In this document: in pieces, positions 20,801-31,829 of the stretch
Layout: every line of letters starts with the position of its first letter
Numbering within the stretch: the first letter of the stretch is position 1
Assembly (NCBI GenBank): GCA_961205875.1
Contig: OY540814.1
Location: 28,774,151 to 28,838,150 of the forward strand
Length of the DNA: 64,000 nucleotides
Direction: 5' to 3'
From: Sialis fuliginosa
Lineage: Eukaryota > Arthropoda > Insecta > Megaloptera > Sialidae
Notes under the pieces: generated by a model
The model's database searches: none
Seen by the model: only the letters and a program-made list of their open reading frames with translations
Told to the model about the DNA's origin: nothing
Program-made: the position numbers and the translations under genes

Positions 20801-21548
20801 TCTACGTCTTATTTTCTTGTATTTTACTCGTTATTTGTATGGCGAGTTGAAGTTCACTGCAGGAAATTTCACTAAAAAATTTCGAATTTTTGATTTCGTT
20901 AAAAGTATGTTTATTGTACAGAAAATGACGTGAAAAGTTGTTTGTTTCAAACCGCAGGTCTGTATCTCAAACCGTTCTCAAGATATAGCCTCTCAAAGTT
21001 TTAGTTTTTTCAAATTTTTGGAGAAAAAAGGCCATAACTTTTGAACGTGTGGTCGGAATTGATTTTAGTTGACGGATTTGAAATCAGCGTGTCAAAATCT
21101 ATATAATGATATGTATAATACCTTAAAACTCGGGAAAAAAAATTTCGTGAAAAATCGAAAAAATTCAAAGGGGTATACCTTAAAAAAATGTCGATTTTCA
21201 ACGAAAATTTTTTTGTCGGATTTTAAAGTATTATACATGTCATTATATAGATTTTGACACGCTGATTCCAAATCCGTCAACTAAAATCAATTCCGACCAC
21301 GCGTTCAAAAGTTATGGCCTTTTTTCTCCAAAAATTTGAAAAAACTAAAACTTTGAAAGGCTATATCTCGAGAACGGTTTGAGATACAGACCTGCGGTTT
21401 GAAACACACAACTTTTCACGTCATTTTCTATACAATAAACATACTTTTAACTAAATTAAAAATTCGAAATTTTTTAGTGAAATTTCCTGCAGTTAACTTC
21501 AACTCGTCATATAAATATCGACTAAAATACAAGAAAATAAGACGTAGA
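20801..21548. mobile_element. Family F foldback element core: 748-bp near-perfect palindrome
   Basis: Left arm starts TCTACGTCTTATTTTCTTG and right arm ends CAAGAAAATAAGACGTAGA. The arms pair with few mismatches around a centre near 21180 with only some 40 unpaired bases. Shared words in both arms include 'cagcgtgtcaaaatctatat', CCGCAGGTCTGTATCTCAAA and 'ggccataacttttgaacg'. Short frames on both strands read almost the same protein because of the symmetry; they are not genes. The second copy is 52810-53558, inverted at the centre. Confidence 0.9.
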
Positions 21549-21677
21549 ATCATTTAGTCACTATATAAATATTTATATTAGAATTTAAAAAAGTAAAAGC
21601 TTGAATTTAAGGTGATTCATAACTAGTTTTTTTTGTTAATAGGAGGGGGAGGATTGACAAAATATGCTTTCCCTTTT
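21549..21677 (-). repeat. Family F flank, truncated
   Basis: Reverse complement of the sequence left of the other foldback copy (52590-52809): 'gggaaagcatattttgtcaa', 'aactagttatgaatcacctt'. It shows that the palindrome is the inner part of a larger element. It stops where family C begins. Confidence 0.65.
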
Positions 21678-21993
21678 TTTGAGATAAATCTTTGTAAGGG
21701 AATATTTTACAACTGACGTAGACCCATATTATAGGAAATTTAATGCTCTACAAAAAATATTCTATAAAATTAACCCCTCCCCCTTACACACAATTTTGAT
21801 GATTTTAAAATGGAACCATCCTCAAGCCAGACCCAACCATTCGACCAAGTTTCAACAATATCGGTTCACTGGTTCATGAGTTATGCGTGTGACAAGAATT
21901 CAGAGGACAGACGGACGGACAAACAGACATCACGGAACGAAAAGTGTTTGGATCACAAAGCTTCTCGTATCTTCAGTATTACGAGGAAGCAAT
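21678..21993 (-). repeat. Family C repeat, truncated
   Basis: Minus orientation: GAGATAAATCTTTGTAAGGG at the left through TTCATTAATATCGG-type text (here 'caatatcggttcactggttc') to 'cttctcgtatcttcagtatt' and GAGGAAGC at the right. The tail end of the family is missing, cut at the family F flank. Confidence 0.8.
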
Positions 21994-22370
21994 AAAATTA
22001 AAATTGAACGATAAAATTAGAAAATGTGGGTAAAACTTAGCTACTACAATCAATCAGAAATTATTTGGTCTACTTAGAAGGGGGGGGGGGTCTAGGAATC
22101 AGTACGTATTGCAATTACATAACACATGAAGGGTTAAAATATTTAAAAAGGCGAACATTAGAACAAATTACTTTCATTACGCAAAATAAAACTCAAATTG
22201 TCGAAACAATAAATAACTCAAGGTCAGAATTAGATCGATACGATTTTAATTAAACGAAAATAAACGTTTCTCTGAAACACACATACGCACGCACCTTATA
22301 TCTTCGATTAACAATTAAATTAATCCCCGTAGAGAGAGAGAGAGATAGAAAAAACAACGATAATAATCAA
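21994..22370. other. No gene seen
   Basis: G-run of about 10 at 22081-22090 and a GAGAGAGAGAGAGA run at 22332-22345. The 62-codon plus frame at 22065-22253 has no recognisable domain. Confidence 0.4.
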
Positions 22371-22600
22371 TTCTATTTCGGGAAGCCATCAAAATGGCGG
22401 GCACGTGATTGCGACCTGTCTAAATGGATGTGACACGTAACTTAATGCACACTTCAGTAACGGCAAATTATCTTCTCATCAATGCCACGTGTGCTTATTA
22501 CTTGTAGCAGTAATCTCGTGACACGTGGATGGATGTCGAACGCTTCGTGATGGCCGGGGTGGAGATATGTAACATATTATGTCAAATGTCGTACATGCAG
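22371..22600. promoter_or_regulatory. Candidate regulatory island: three CACGTG E-boxes
   Basis: Single-copy sequence with perfect E-boxes CACGTG at 22402-22407, 22486-22491 and 22522-22527, plus GACACGTAA at 22432-22440, inside about 130 bases. CACGTG is the canonical bHLH and bHLH-PAS site, bound for instance by CLOCK-CYCLE. Regulatory function is inference from site density and the absence of repeats. Confidence 0.35.
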
Positions 22601-22639
22601 TGTGTTTGTTAAGTTTTCTTTGGGGCAAAACCACTTTTA

Positions 22640-22789
22640 AACTATGTATAAAAATATCGTTCTTAATATCTTTTTAAATAATTTTGAAAAAAAAAAATTT
22701 TATTTATGTAACCTACTACTATGAATATAAATTTCGTAATACATAAAAACATATACTTACGACGGTTATAGCAGTTATTGCCATTTGTA
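22640..22789 (-). repeat. Family P repeat, outer part
   Basis: Reverse complement of the right part of 59550-60284: 'aatatctttttaaata', 'taacctactactatgaata', 'gccatttgtata'. It is split from the rest by a mariner-like MITE at 22792. Confidence 0.7.
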
Positions 22790-22791
22790 TA

Positions 22792-23168
22792 CAGTGTATT
22801 CCAAGTTGATTAAGGCATAGGAAATTTAACATGGGGGCAATTAGAAGTGTTGTAGTAACCTTTGGTCAAATTTAACGATGTGTGATTGGTGCATTTTGAA
22901 ATGCCGCCACAAAATTTAGTAAAATAGTAATTAGTATTTTGTTTTCAAAATATCTGCCAAAAAATATTATTATAATTTTATCTAGGATGCTTAAATTAAT
23001 GAAATTAAAGATGAAAACAAAATACTGTTGATTAATTTAAAATTTATCAGTTAGTTTCGAGGCGGCATTTCAAAATGCACCAATCACACATCGTTAAATT
23101 AAATCAAAGGTTACTACAACATTTCTAATAGTCCCCATGTTAAATTTCCTATGTCTAATCAACTTGAG
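22792..23168. mobile_element. Family D mariner-like foldback MITE, inserted in family P
   Basis: Starts CAGTGTATTCCAAGTTGATT after TA. The right end is slightly eroded (CAACTTGAG, then TA). The arms, including 'ggaaatttaacatggggg-caa' and 'gtgattggtgcattttgaaa', recur inverted on the other side, making a long foldback. Removing it joins 'catttgta' to 'taaatattag', as in the intact family P copy. Confidence 0.85.
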
Positions 23169-23600
23169 TATAAATATTAGTTTTCTAATGCCCTAATATC
23201 AAAAACACAATACACATTCGTAGAATAACTAATTTGACAATTTGAATTTAGTTGCATTTGTTTCCAAGGCAACATGAATTAATGACGTATTAAATTAGTA
23301 TTTATAATTTAAATTTTGAGGGTGGTTTTCACCCCTTAAATAGCTGTTTGGGCACGTAATCTTATCAAAACGTAAATCTTATCAAAATTAGTGAGATAAT
23401 ACTCGCAATGTTCACTTTTTAGACGAAAAAAGTTACAAAATTTCGAATATTTTCAAAACCCCTAATCCGATTAGCACCAAAATCAATAGGTCTGGAGTAC
23501 TCACTGAGACAAACATTTTCCCCAAAAATAATTCACAGTAGTTATCGTGAACGAAAGAAAAATCTATGCGGATAGACACACAGACACGCGCACAGCCGCT
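23169..23600 (-). repeat. Family P repeat, inner part
   Basis: 'atttgtttccaaggcaacat', 'ggtctggagtactcactgag', 'ttatcgtgaacgaaagaaaa' match 59720-60120 reversed. The ACTTCCATGTTCT terminus is missing; similarity fades after the CACACAGACACGCGCACAG run. Confidence 0.75.
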
Positions 23601-24196
23601 TTGATCAGACTTAATCCAGACTTAGCAAAGCCTGACTTAAGTTAAATACGGTGTAAACGGGCATAAATAAATTAACTTATTAAGTAACCTGTATTTGAAT
23701 TGAAACGGATTAAAATCAGTTTTGAACAAAAATACAAAATTTATGTATATCTTTGTAAAAGTTAATAAAAACAGTACAGCCTAAATTTTCGGAAGAAAAA
23801 GCGAGTTCTTTGTTATTCAAAGAATGCGCAATTCATTATTCACTCACAGCGCAGACAGTATTATAACTTGAATTTTCAATACCACATAAAAAGTCGATTA
23901 AAATTCGAAAAGAAAAACAAGCCGTAATCATAAAATAGCAGAAGAATTTTGATATTTCTATCTACTTCCTGTTCTTTATTGCCGTAAGACGGGACCCCGT
24001 TCCCATAAAGATTCTACACACAGGACAATTAGCCCGTGACACATAAAAATTATTTAAAATAGGTACAGGATAAATTATGTCCCTTGTACGTTAGCTTAAG
24101 GTGACCAGAAAGTTTCCATACAACCATTTTTTATAATATTCAGATTAATATAAAAGTACTACAACACATGACATTTTAGTATGCAATGTTTTCCCT
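23601..24196. other. No gene seen
   Basis: AT-rich single-copy sequence. 23604-23650 has repeated AGACTTA/TGACTTAAG words but no clear element. Confidence 0.4.
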
Positions 24197-24792
24197 TTTG
24201 AGTACCGGCTTTAGGGGGGGGGGCGACCACCCGGGGCTCCAGGCCAGGTGGGGCGGCGCACAATGGAGCATAAGTCACTTTTTTGGTTCAAATCAGTGTA
24301 ATTTTTGAGTAAACTTTTTTTTTATCTTTAAATTTTTTGTCGATCAGTTAAACCCAATTAAGCAAAAAATATAGCTAAATATAAACAATGTTAGTTTGTA
24401 AAAAAATCGATTATTTGATAGCTGCTAACTAACAAATACTTATTCAGCAACCCAGAAAACCTTTAATAAGGTATTAGCTGAGATATATACTAACTAATCA
24501 AACTTATTTGTTGATTTATCAATTTTAATTTGTTCATAATAGGGGAAGGAGGTCTCGACGGTCTTAGGGCATTTGATAGTCTTAAAGTTAATGATGTAAG
24601 CTATATTTAAAAAAAAAAGTTTGAGTCTGTAGGATCGCGCCAAGCTGAGATATGAATTATTCAACTCATTTGTTAATTTATCAATTTTAATTGACATTTT
24701 CGGTGATTTTTTAACATTTTTTTAGGGGGAGAAATAAAAGGCGGGAAAATAAATCTCGCTCAGGGCGTCAGATTTGCTAAGGCCGACACTGG
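24197..24792 (-). mobile_element. Family O element, near full length
   Basis: The left end AGTACCGGCTTTAGGGGGG and the right end GCTAAGGCCGACACTGG are inverted versions of each other (CCAGT.TCGGCCTTAGC), giving imperfect terminal inverted repeats. The interior is shared with 8390-8868 and 51476-52051. A hAT-like origin is possible. No target duplication is convincing. A 67-codon minus frame is repeat-derived. Confidence 0.7.
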
Positions 24793-25345
24793 AGAGTATT
24801 TCCAATCTCAACATTTTAAGTACCGTACATTGAATATAATTATTTTGTAAAATTTTAAATATTATTTTTACATAACAAAATTTTATTAAAATAAACATCC
24901 AACAGGAAAAAAGTCCAACGTTATAAAATATTGATATAGCTGCATAGAAAACACTTGTTCTTTTTATGTAAACTATACCTAACACTATGGAAACTAGCAT
25001 GAAAGAAAATAAAATAATGAAAAATAAAACTCACATTTCCATTGTAAAACTGTTGTATTTTTGTACTCGTATGGTACAGACTTGTTGAACATTCTGTAAC
25101 AATTGCGAAAGAATTAATATTATTCCCGATCCGTATGAACGCGGTGCTTAGTGGAGCAAAAGCAAATCTTAGAGAAGAAGAAACAGAAGAAACCGGACTG
25201 CTTTTACATAATTTAAAAATGCTTGATCGCTATGTTCAAAGTAGCTATATTTACATTTTCATTTGCTTCTTTCTATGAAAAGCAAAACTACGTTCAAAAG
25301 AACAAAGAAATATCATATTTATCTTATATACATATGTGTACATTA
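24793..25345. other. No gene seen
   Basis: AT-rich. The 92-codon minus frame at 24722-25000 has hydrophobic stretches but partly overlaps family O and has no recognisable domain. Confidence 0.4.
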
Positions 25346-25735
25346 GAGTGTTTTTTTTCGGTCCCGCAGGTCTATGTTTTAGCTTTGGATCAAAAGTTAA
25401 TTGTCCCAAAATTTCAGACTCATAGATCAAACCTGTGGATGGCGCAAAACCATTTGATTAACATGGGAAAAATTACTTTTTTACTTATACGTGAATATCT
25501 CATTGAAAAATTTATTTATTTTAATTTCTTACAGCAGCATATCATAGAGAATTAAATTTCTTACAAAAAAGATTCCAACTGCTCAATTCATAGATCGAAT
25601 ATTTTTAAAGATATGTTCGTTTAAACATTATCATAAAAAGTAAAATACAATTTTTATGATAATTTTTAAACAAACATTTATTGGATTTATGAATTGAGCA
25701 CTTAATTCTCCACAAAATATTCCCCTGATATATAA
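25346..25735 (+). mobile_element. Family J foldback MITE, right end missing
   Basis: Left end AGAGTGTTTTTTTTCGGTCCC matches the intact copy at 56196-56745. Shared words: 'ttttagctttggatcaaaag', 'ccaaaatttcagactcatag', 'tatgaattgagcactt'. The 110-codon frame at 25223-25555 runs across the left boundary of this element and so is not a gene. Confidence 0.75.
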
Positions 25736-25795
25736 TATTCCTACGATAAGATAAACTTGTGAGATCGACGTAAAATTTACGTTTGAAGCGTTTTC

Positions 25796-25925
25796 TATAG
25801 AGATTCCACATCACACAACAAATCCCCCCCAAGAATCCTCAAACTAGAGTAGTGTACAAATAAACTTTAAATCATTTATCCACCGGCCAATGCATTAATA
25901 GGTACCCTTATGTGGCTATATGTCC
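25796..25925 (-). repeat. Family W repeat
   Basis: Reverse complement of 62222-62358: 'tctatagagattccacatca', 'tagagtagtgtacaaataaa', 'ccggccaatgcattaatagg'. Class unknown. Confidence 0.75.
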
Positions 25926-26092
25926 CAAACTCAACAACAACCGGATGTGTTATTTACTGTAGACAACCACTTGTGGCGGACATCGTAGGAAGTACCAGCA
26001 TTATTGCACTCAAGAAGCACCTACTACTAGTGTAGCTTTCTGATGATGCGTCGCTATTGCTTGACCTAATGCAATGCAGGCCTGCATTAGGA

Positions 26093-26410
26093 TATATAGA
26101 AAATTTAACATGGGGACAATTAGAAGTGTTGTAGTAACCTTTGGTCAAATTTAACAATGTGTCATTGGTACATTTTGAAATGCCGCTACAAAATTTAATA
26201 AAATAGTCATTAGTGTTTTGTTTTCAAATTTATATCTGCCAAAAAATATTATTATAATTTTATCTAGGATGCTTACTTTAATTTCATCAATGTATTTTAT
26301 TGTTGAAAACAAAATACTGTTGATTAATTTAAAATTTATCAGTTAGTTTCGAGGCGGCATTTCAAAATGCACCAATCACACATCGTTAAATTTGACCAAA
26401 GGTTACTATA
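26093..26410. mobile_element. Family D foldback MITE, ends lost
   Basis: Inner arms are intact ('ttaacatggggacaattaga', 'caccaatcacacatcgttaa') but both CAGTGTATTCC termini are missing. The right arm stops after 'aaaggttacta' and joins a family P end. Confidence 0.75.
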
Positions 26411-26414
26411 CTAT

Positions 26415-26456
26415 AGTATTACTATTTTACTTCCATTTCTTTCAGAACATGGAAGT
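26415..26456 (-). repeat. Family P terminal hairpin
   Basis: ACTTCCATTTCTTTCAGAAC plus ATGGAAGT at 26429-26456 is the reverse of the hairpin that starts the full copy at 59550. It is a solo end next to a truncated family D. Confidence 0.6.
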
Positions 26457-26494
26457 AAAAAACAAAATCGCTCGCCGCGTCTATCTGCCTGTGC

Positions 26495-26735
26495 ATAATT
26501 AATAAATAAATTATACTAATAATTAGTTTAAATGTCCACCATTTTGACACCTTTGGTCGATTGACATCAAATCACGCTATAAGACAGTTAAATGTATATA
26601 GATTTATATTCAGAAATGGTAGTAATCAAATATCAACAAATATTTCTAATTCAGTACATTTAATTAAAAAATAGCCATTACTGGGGTCATGTCCAACACT
26701 GGTGCTGGTGCTTTAGGCATATATATGTATAATAA
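26495..26735 (-). repeat. Family X fragment
   Basis: 'aatgtccaccattttgacac' and 'cgattgacatcaaatcacgc' are the reverse of 14450-14520. The later text 'gccattactggggtcatg' is related in wording to 15043-15060. Confidence 0.5.
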
Positions 26736-27244
26736 GTATATCATTACTTACGTTGATTAAACTCTCAAAATTGTCAGGTCATTGTACGTATACACATAAT
26801 TCCAATATTTAAAACAAGGTCTGTAGGGTTTAATGAAATAATTAATGATTGAGAGGCAAGGTGAATCTGATACAGGCCTGTTAATGGCTGCCGGGACCTT
26901 CACTGTTAGCCACAACATAGGGTTGTTGACAGAACGCCCTTTGCGGACGTTGATTAACCGTCATACAGTCACACAGCGGTTCCAAAACTTTTGTTAATCT
27001 TGTTACACTTTTTGACTCTAATACCAAAGTATCTATTTATTTCTAGAATCACTTTGTTGTCTGTCAATATCTTTTTTCTCTAGAGATATCAAGTTGAAAT
27101 TAATATCAAATAATAAGATCGAAAGTCATATAGTCCTGTAAAAAAATTGATTTTCTAAATTAATGCAATAAAAAGATACGACCTTTCAATACCCCCCCAT
27201 TATATATCATCAATGGATCTGTGCGAAGATGTATATATATATTT
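26736..27244. other. No gene seen
   Basis: Single-copy. 26875-26990 is somewhat GC-richer (CAGGCCTGTTAATGGCTGCC) with no supported exon. Confidence 0.4.
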
Positions 27245-27863
27245 CCCCACCAAAGGTAGTTCATTATTCAACAATTTAAATAAAAACCGATAGTGTTTAT
27301 ATAAATTGCCTGGAATTTGTTAACCATTTAATTTTTATACAATTTTACTAAAAAATATTAGTTCGAAATTTTTCTTAAATCACACCTGAATATTTTTTCA
27401 CATATTTTTAATTTTTTAACAATTTCAATTTAAATCTAAATTTATGCAAATGTCAAAATGATATTTAAAACGTCAAAATTTACATTTAATATATTCAAGC
27501 AAATTTTTTTAAAATAAATTGAGATAAATCTTTGTAAGGGAATATTTTACAACAAACGTTGTAGGAAATTTAATGCTCTACAAAAAATATTCTATAAAAT
27601 TTTCACGTAACATGTGTCGTTCTTGAGATATCTTGAAAAAAAATATTTTGGAGTGTCACCCCTCCCCCTTACATACGATTTTGATGATTTTGAAATGGGA
27701 CCGTCCTCAAGCCAGACCCAACCATCCGACCAAGTTTCAATAATATCCATTCAGTGGTTCATGAGTTATGCGTGTGACAAGGATTCAAAAATCGGAGAAC
27801 ATTTTTTTTGTCTCAATCTGAAACGATCACATAGCTTCTCGTATCTTCGATATTGCAAGGAAG
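27245..27863 (-). repeat. Family C repeat, near full length
   Basis: From 'ccaccaaaggtagttcatta' through 'aaccgatagtgtttatataa', 'tcttgagatatcttgaaaaa', 'tttcaataatatccattcag' and 'tagcttctcgtatcttcgat' to GCAAGGAAGC. The GTCT run is deleted. The 135-codon plus frame at 27614-28021 is this repeat read backwards and continuing into the tandem array, so it is rejected as a gene. Confidence 0.85.
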
Positions 27864-27873
27864 CTATATTTTT

Positions 27874-28141
27874 TTGTCAATTATTGAAATACGATTTGGA
27901 ACACCTGTTTTGGAAACACCGCAGTAAGCAAGGGTTAATTTTAGTTTCACTTAATTCTACCAATATTTGTTTGTCAATTATTGAAATACGATTTGGAACA
28001 CCCGCAGTAAGCAAGGGTTAATTCCAGATTCACTTAATTCTACCAATATTTTTTTGTCAATTATTGAAATACGATTTGGAACACCTGTTTTGGAAACACC
28101 GCAGTAAGCAAGGGTTAATTCCAGTTTCACTTAATTCTACC
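27874..28141 (+). repeat. Tandem repeat, three units of 83-97 bp
   Basis: Units start TTGTCAATTATTGAAATACG at 27874, 27971 and 28054 and end 'cacttaattctaccaata'. The middle unit lacks a 14-base 'tgttttggaaacac' segment. Directly abuts the head of a family C copy. Confidence 0.9.
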
Positions 28142-28600
28142 ATACCACACGACCACTCGGTGAATTTTAAACAATGATCCAATATATGTTGTCAATATTA
28201 TGATTGACGATGATGCTTCCTCCACTTGTGAATTTATGATAGCACACGATGCTAACCAGATAATGTAATTCAATAACCCGCGTCTTGCTCTAGATTGACT
28301 GCGTAGATACATACGGTTCATAGTAATTTTAATCACAAAATAATAGATGATGAGAAGTCACTTTATATTATGTTTTTAGCAGTTTGTTTGATTTTTCAAA
28401 TTTGATGAATATTCGCACACTAACACACTTGCTAACTCTCACAAGCCAAGTGATTGATTATGCGGTCTGTTATATTTTTATTAGCTAGATTAATCTACGT
28501 GCTTTTTTTTATTTATTTTTTTTAATTATTTTATGTATATTTTACGTAGATTTGTGTGTTTTTGTTGCTGCTGATAATTAGTTTTCCCGTCAGATCAATA
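28142..28600. other. No gene seen
   Basis: AT-rich single-copy sequence; the 69-codon minus frame at 28127-28336 has no recognisable domain. Confidence 0.4.
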
Positions 28601-28602
28601 TG

Positions 28603-29262
28603 TTTTTGCTTCCAAGCAATATCGAAGATACGAGAAGCTTTGTGATCGTTTTAGAATGAGATATAAAAAATGTTCGCGATTTCAAAATTTTAAATTAATT
28701 TTTCCGTTTCACGTCTGTCTCCTGAATCCTTGTCACACGAATAACTCATGAACCACTGAACCGATATTATTGAAACTTGGTCGGATGGTTGGGTCTGGCT
28801 TGAGGACGGTCCCATTTAAAAATCATCAAAATCGTGTGTAAGGGGGAGGGGTGGCATTCCAAAATATTTATTTGTTTGAGATATCTCAAGAACGACACAT
28901 GTTACGTGAAAATTTTATAGAATATTTTTATAGAGCATTATATTTTTTATAATATGGGACTACAACGTTTGATGTAATTCGTGTTTTGTTTTTCTAAATG
29001 GATATATGCTTGGACATATTAAATGTCATTTTGACGTTTGCATAAATTTAGAATTAGATTTAAATTGTCAAAAAATTCAGATGCGTTTTAAGAAAAATTT
29101 CGAAGAAATATTTTTTAGTAAAATTGTATAAAAATTTAATGGTTAACCAATTCCAGGCAATTTATCTAAACACTACCGGTTTTTATTTAAATTATTCAAT
29201 AATTAACTACCTTTCACGAATTGCGCACGAAGAAGCACTGTGCATTTACTTGGCAAAAAATT
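28603..29262 (+). repeat. Family C repeat, near full length
   Basis: Starts 'gcttccaagcaatatcgaag', carries CTGAACCGATATTATTGAAA, GGGGGAGGGG and 'cactaccggtttttatttaa', and ends 'gaagaagcactgtgcattta'. A short deletion removes part of the GTCT run. Confidence 0.85.
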
Positions 29263-29269
29263 TTCGAGA

Positions 29270-29400
29270 TATAAAGTAACACATTTCCTTCCTAAAGATG
29301 TAAACTATCTCTCTGCCAAAATTTCAACAAAATCGGTTCAGCGGTTTAACCGTGAAAAGGTAACAAACAAACAGAGTTACTTATTTTCACTTTTATAATA
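29270..29400 (-). repeat. Family Q fragment
   Basis: 'tctctctgccaaaatttcaa', 'aaatcggttcagcggtttaa', 'aaacagagttacttattttc' and 'cttttataat'. This tail is the same context into which the hammerhead element (1957) inserted. Confidence 0.65.
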
Positions 29401-29688
29401 TCGATTTCCGAAGTCAAGTCCTAGAAAAATAATACAAATAAAAAAAATCACTTTAAATTATCTCCATAAAATGTAAACCAAGGTACTGCATATTTATAAT
29501 CTTAACGAATGAAGCCATAAATTATACAAACAACGGAAGTATAAGATTTTAAACGCTATCCAAATATTTATATCAATTTTATAGGAAGCCCATCTCATAA
29601 ATTTAATCATATTTATTAGTTAGTGTACATATGTATTATTTGTCTTGTCGAACATTGTTTTACATGCACCATCCCCCCCATATCTATG

Positions 29689-29720
<32 letters not shown>

Positions 29721-30059
29721 CAAACATATCTAATACTGACTAATAAATTTTCGCCACAAGATGAACAGTCAATATGATTTCTTAAGACGATGATATAGTT
29801 CGCACAAAAATAAGCTCTGGTCACTTGGCATTAAGATGATTGATACACACATGTATGTGAATGTCTTGTACTCAATCTTTACCCCTTCTTCAGTGGCGTT
29901 ACCAAATAAAAAAGAATTTAAAATATAATTTTAATTTACAAAAAAAAAAATCAGCTAAATTTTGTATGCTTACCTGGCTATAGCCTTTGAGAAAATTTCA
30001 TCAAGTATTATAAGGTCAAAATGGTATATTTCATGTTTAGACAACAATCAAGGCGACTT
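29401..30059. other. No gene; (CA)n microsatellite
   Basis: CA repeat at 29693-29718. CAGTGGCGTTACC at about 29892 resembles a hAT-class end; GACGCCACTG at 30989 could be an opposite end, but the flanks do not match. Confidence 0.45.
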
Positions 30060-30350
30060 AGGCGGCTATTACACTATCAAATAAATATGTCAAAGATCTT
30101 TGACAAAGATTTGATCATATTTCTTTGATAAAATATGAGATTTTGTTCTATTACACTACATAAAATATTTGATAATATTTTCTCAATATTATCTAGGGAT
30201 ATTTTCTTCTTTTTTGGTGCATTTTGAATATCAGTGCGTGGATGTTCGTCAATTGACGCGATCGAGGTTTGAATTTATAACCGTGTATTGTGGTTTTTAT
30301 AATCAATAAGAAGATTATCATATAATACTGGATTTTGTTGATATTTCCAG
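30060..30350 (+). mobile_element. Family B MITE, left half
   Basis: Left terminus (T)TAGGCGGCTATTACACTAT is intact, then 'gatctttgacaaagatttga', 'cgcgatcgaggtttgaattt' and 'atactggattttgttgatat'. The right half, present at 36150-36359, is missing and the sequence changes at about 30350 into a truncated Helitron. Confidence 0.8.
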
Positions 30351-30942
30351 CATCATGAAATTTTCACAAAATATCCACAAATTATACACCTAAACTTAAC
30401 CTATCCATTAGTGAAAACCGGAATAAAATCCATTCAGTAGTTATTGAAAAAATCGTGTAAAATTATATTTTCTCCCAGGAAACACCAGGTCTTATCTTAG
30501 AATTTGTATGAAAATCAAAAATAAATAAATAGGTTACCTTTCTTGAAAGTTCTTTATTTTAATTTATAAAAATCCGTTTATTTATATTGTAAAATGCATA
30601 TTTTTTCATTCAAATTCATGGTGAAAAGATATATATTTGTAGGTATCATGATTCAAACTGACATTCACATATAGTAATTGTTTTCAGCGTCTTATATTCC
30701 ATGGCTACTGTGTTTTTATATAAATTACAGTTTTATGCTCTGACATCATGGAAACAAAAGACGCTATGCAAAAGAATCTCTTTAATCTTTTGATGTTAAA
30801 TCTTAGATTTTCATAAAATATTATTAGCCACGATACTGCTCGTAAAAATTATCTAAGTGAAAATCGCATTGAAATCGGTTCAGTAATTCCGGAGTCTATA
30901 AGTCACACACAAACGAACATTCATTTTTATATAATATATAGA
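30351..30942 (-). mobile_element. Helitron, 3' end truncated
   Basis: Minus-strand copy of 47704-48425. The 5' start TCTATATATTATATAAAAAT (ending at 30942) is preceded on that strand by A, as for Helitron insertion between A and T. The interior matches: 'cattgaaatcggttcagtaa', 'agcgtcttatattccatggc', 'aggttacctttcttgaaagt'. The 3' hairpin and CTAG are lost at the junction with family B. Confidence 0.75.
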
Positions 30943-31720
30943 TTATATAGTAATTTAATTCGCAAATATTGTACTTATATTATATATATGACGCCACTGT
31001 TCTCCACATCTTGGCACACACAGTAAATCTCCCAAATTAAATGCACGTGCGTGTGTGTTGTGGGGTTGCAACGGGCGGCAATGTTACAACAATAATTGTT
31101 AATATATCACCACGATTCGCAACGTATTCAATTTCAAATCGAATGTTTATCTTTTATACATTCGGCACGGCAACAAATGTATGTATATATCTGAAATGGC
31201 ATGATTGTAGATTGTTACGCTCATATTTACTTTAGAACTTTACTATATCTTCTGAATGGGTTTTCTGTTGTCATTGCGGTGCTTGTAGGAATGTACCCTG
31301 TATGTTGTCGGGGGTACGTGCATGGGCGTCGCTGAAAGGGTGAATGGGTACCTTATCTAGTATCCGCCCCCCTCCCTAAAGGTGATATACACTCGTCGAG
31401 ATGTATTTTTTTAAATGAAATTATTTTTATAATCATCTAAAAAAGTTGGAGGTAAAAAAAATTGCGCCTATTTTTATTTTATTTTTTTTTTTACTTTGGT
31501 AGCGTGCGCCGAGTGTAAAACAATTATTATTTGAAAGTTTAAAAAGTTTTTTTTCTGCGTTTTTTTCATAGTTATTGAATATTTCATAAAAGAATAATTT
31601 CTTTAATTTTAATAGAAAAAAAATACATTTTGCCGAACCCTAAGTAATTTTCTTATTGGTTCTACTTAAGTCTTTAATAAAAATTATTTGGATCTGATGT
31701 TTTTCTATAATTTAAAATCT
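30943..31720. other. No gene seen
   Basis: 31035-31090 is GC-richer (GTTGCAACGGGCGGCAATG) and 31300-31385 carries GGTACGTGCATGGGCGTCGC; both are single-copy. The 64-codon plus frame at 31041-31235 shows no recognisable domain. Confidence 0.4.
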
Positions 31721-31721
31721 A

Positions 31722-31800
31722 CATATAAGGTACTGGGAGCAGTCTTGGCCGCTTTAAGAGCAAGATAAGATATACAGTTTTTTGGGATTTTTTTGTAATT
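31722..31800 (-). repeat. Family X fragment
   Basis: 'gcagtcttggccgctttaag' followed by 'agcaagataagatatac' is the reverse of 15595-15625. Confidence 0.55.
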
Positions 31801-31829
31801 TTCATGAACTCAGGGTACTAATAAAACAA

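Noticed and set aside
21010..21280. Mirror-image frames on both strands (MTDLKSACQNLYND... and MTDLESACQNLYND...)
   Set aside because: The foldback palindrome reads almost the same on both strands, so these are symmetry artefacts.
25223..25555. 110-codon plus frame
   Set aside because: It crosses the left boundary of a family J element, so the frame did not exist as a unit before the insertion.
27614..28021. 135-codon plus frame
   Set aside because: It is family C read in reverse running into a local tandem array; the same peptide text (SSSQTQP...) appears wherever family C is in this orientation, for example 21810-21995.
29892..30998. hAT element between CAGTGGCG (29892) and CGCCACTG (30989)
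   Set aside because: The flanking 8-mers differ and the interval consists of a family B half and a Helitron; the ends are probably from separate insertions.
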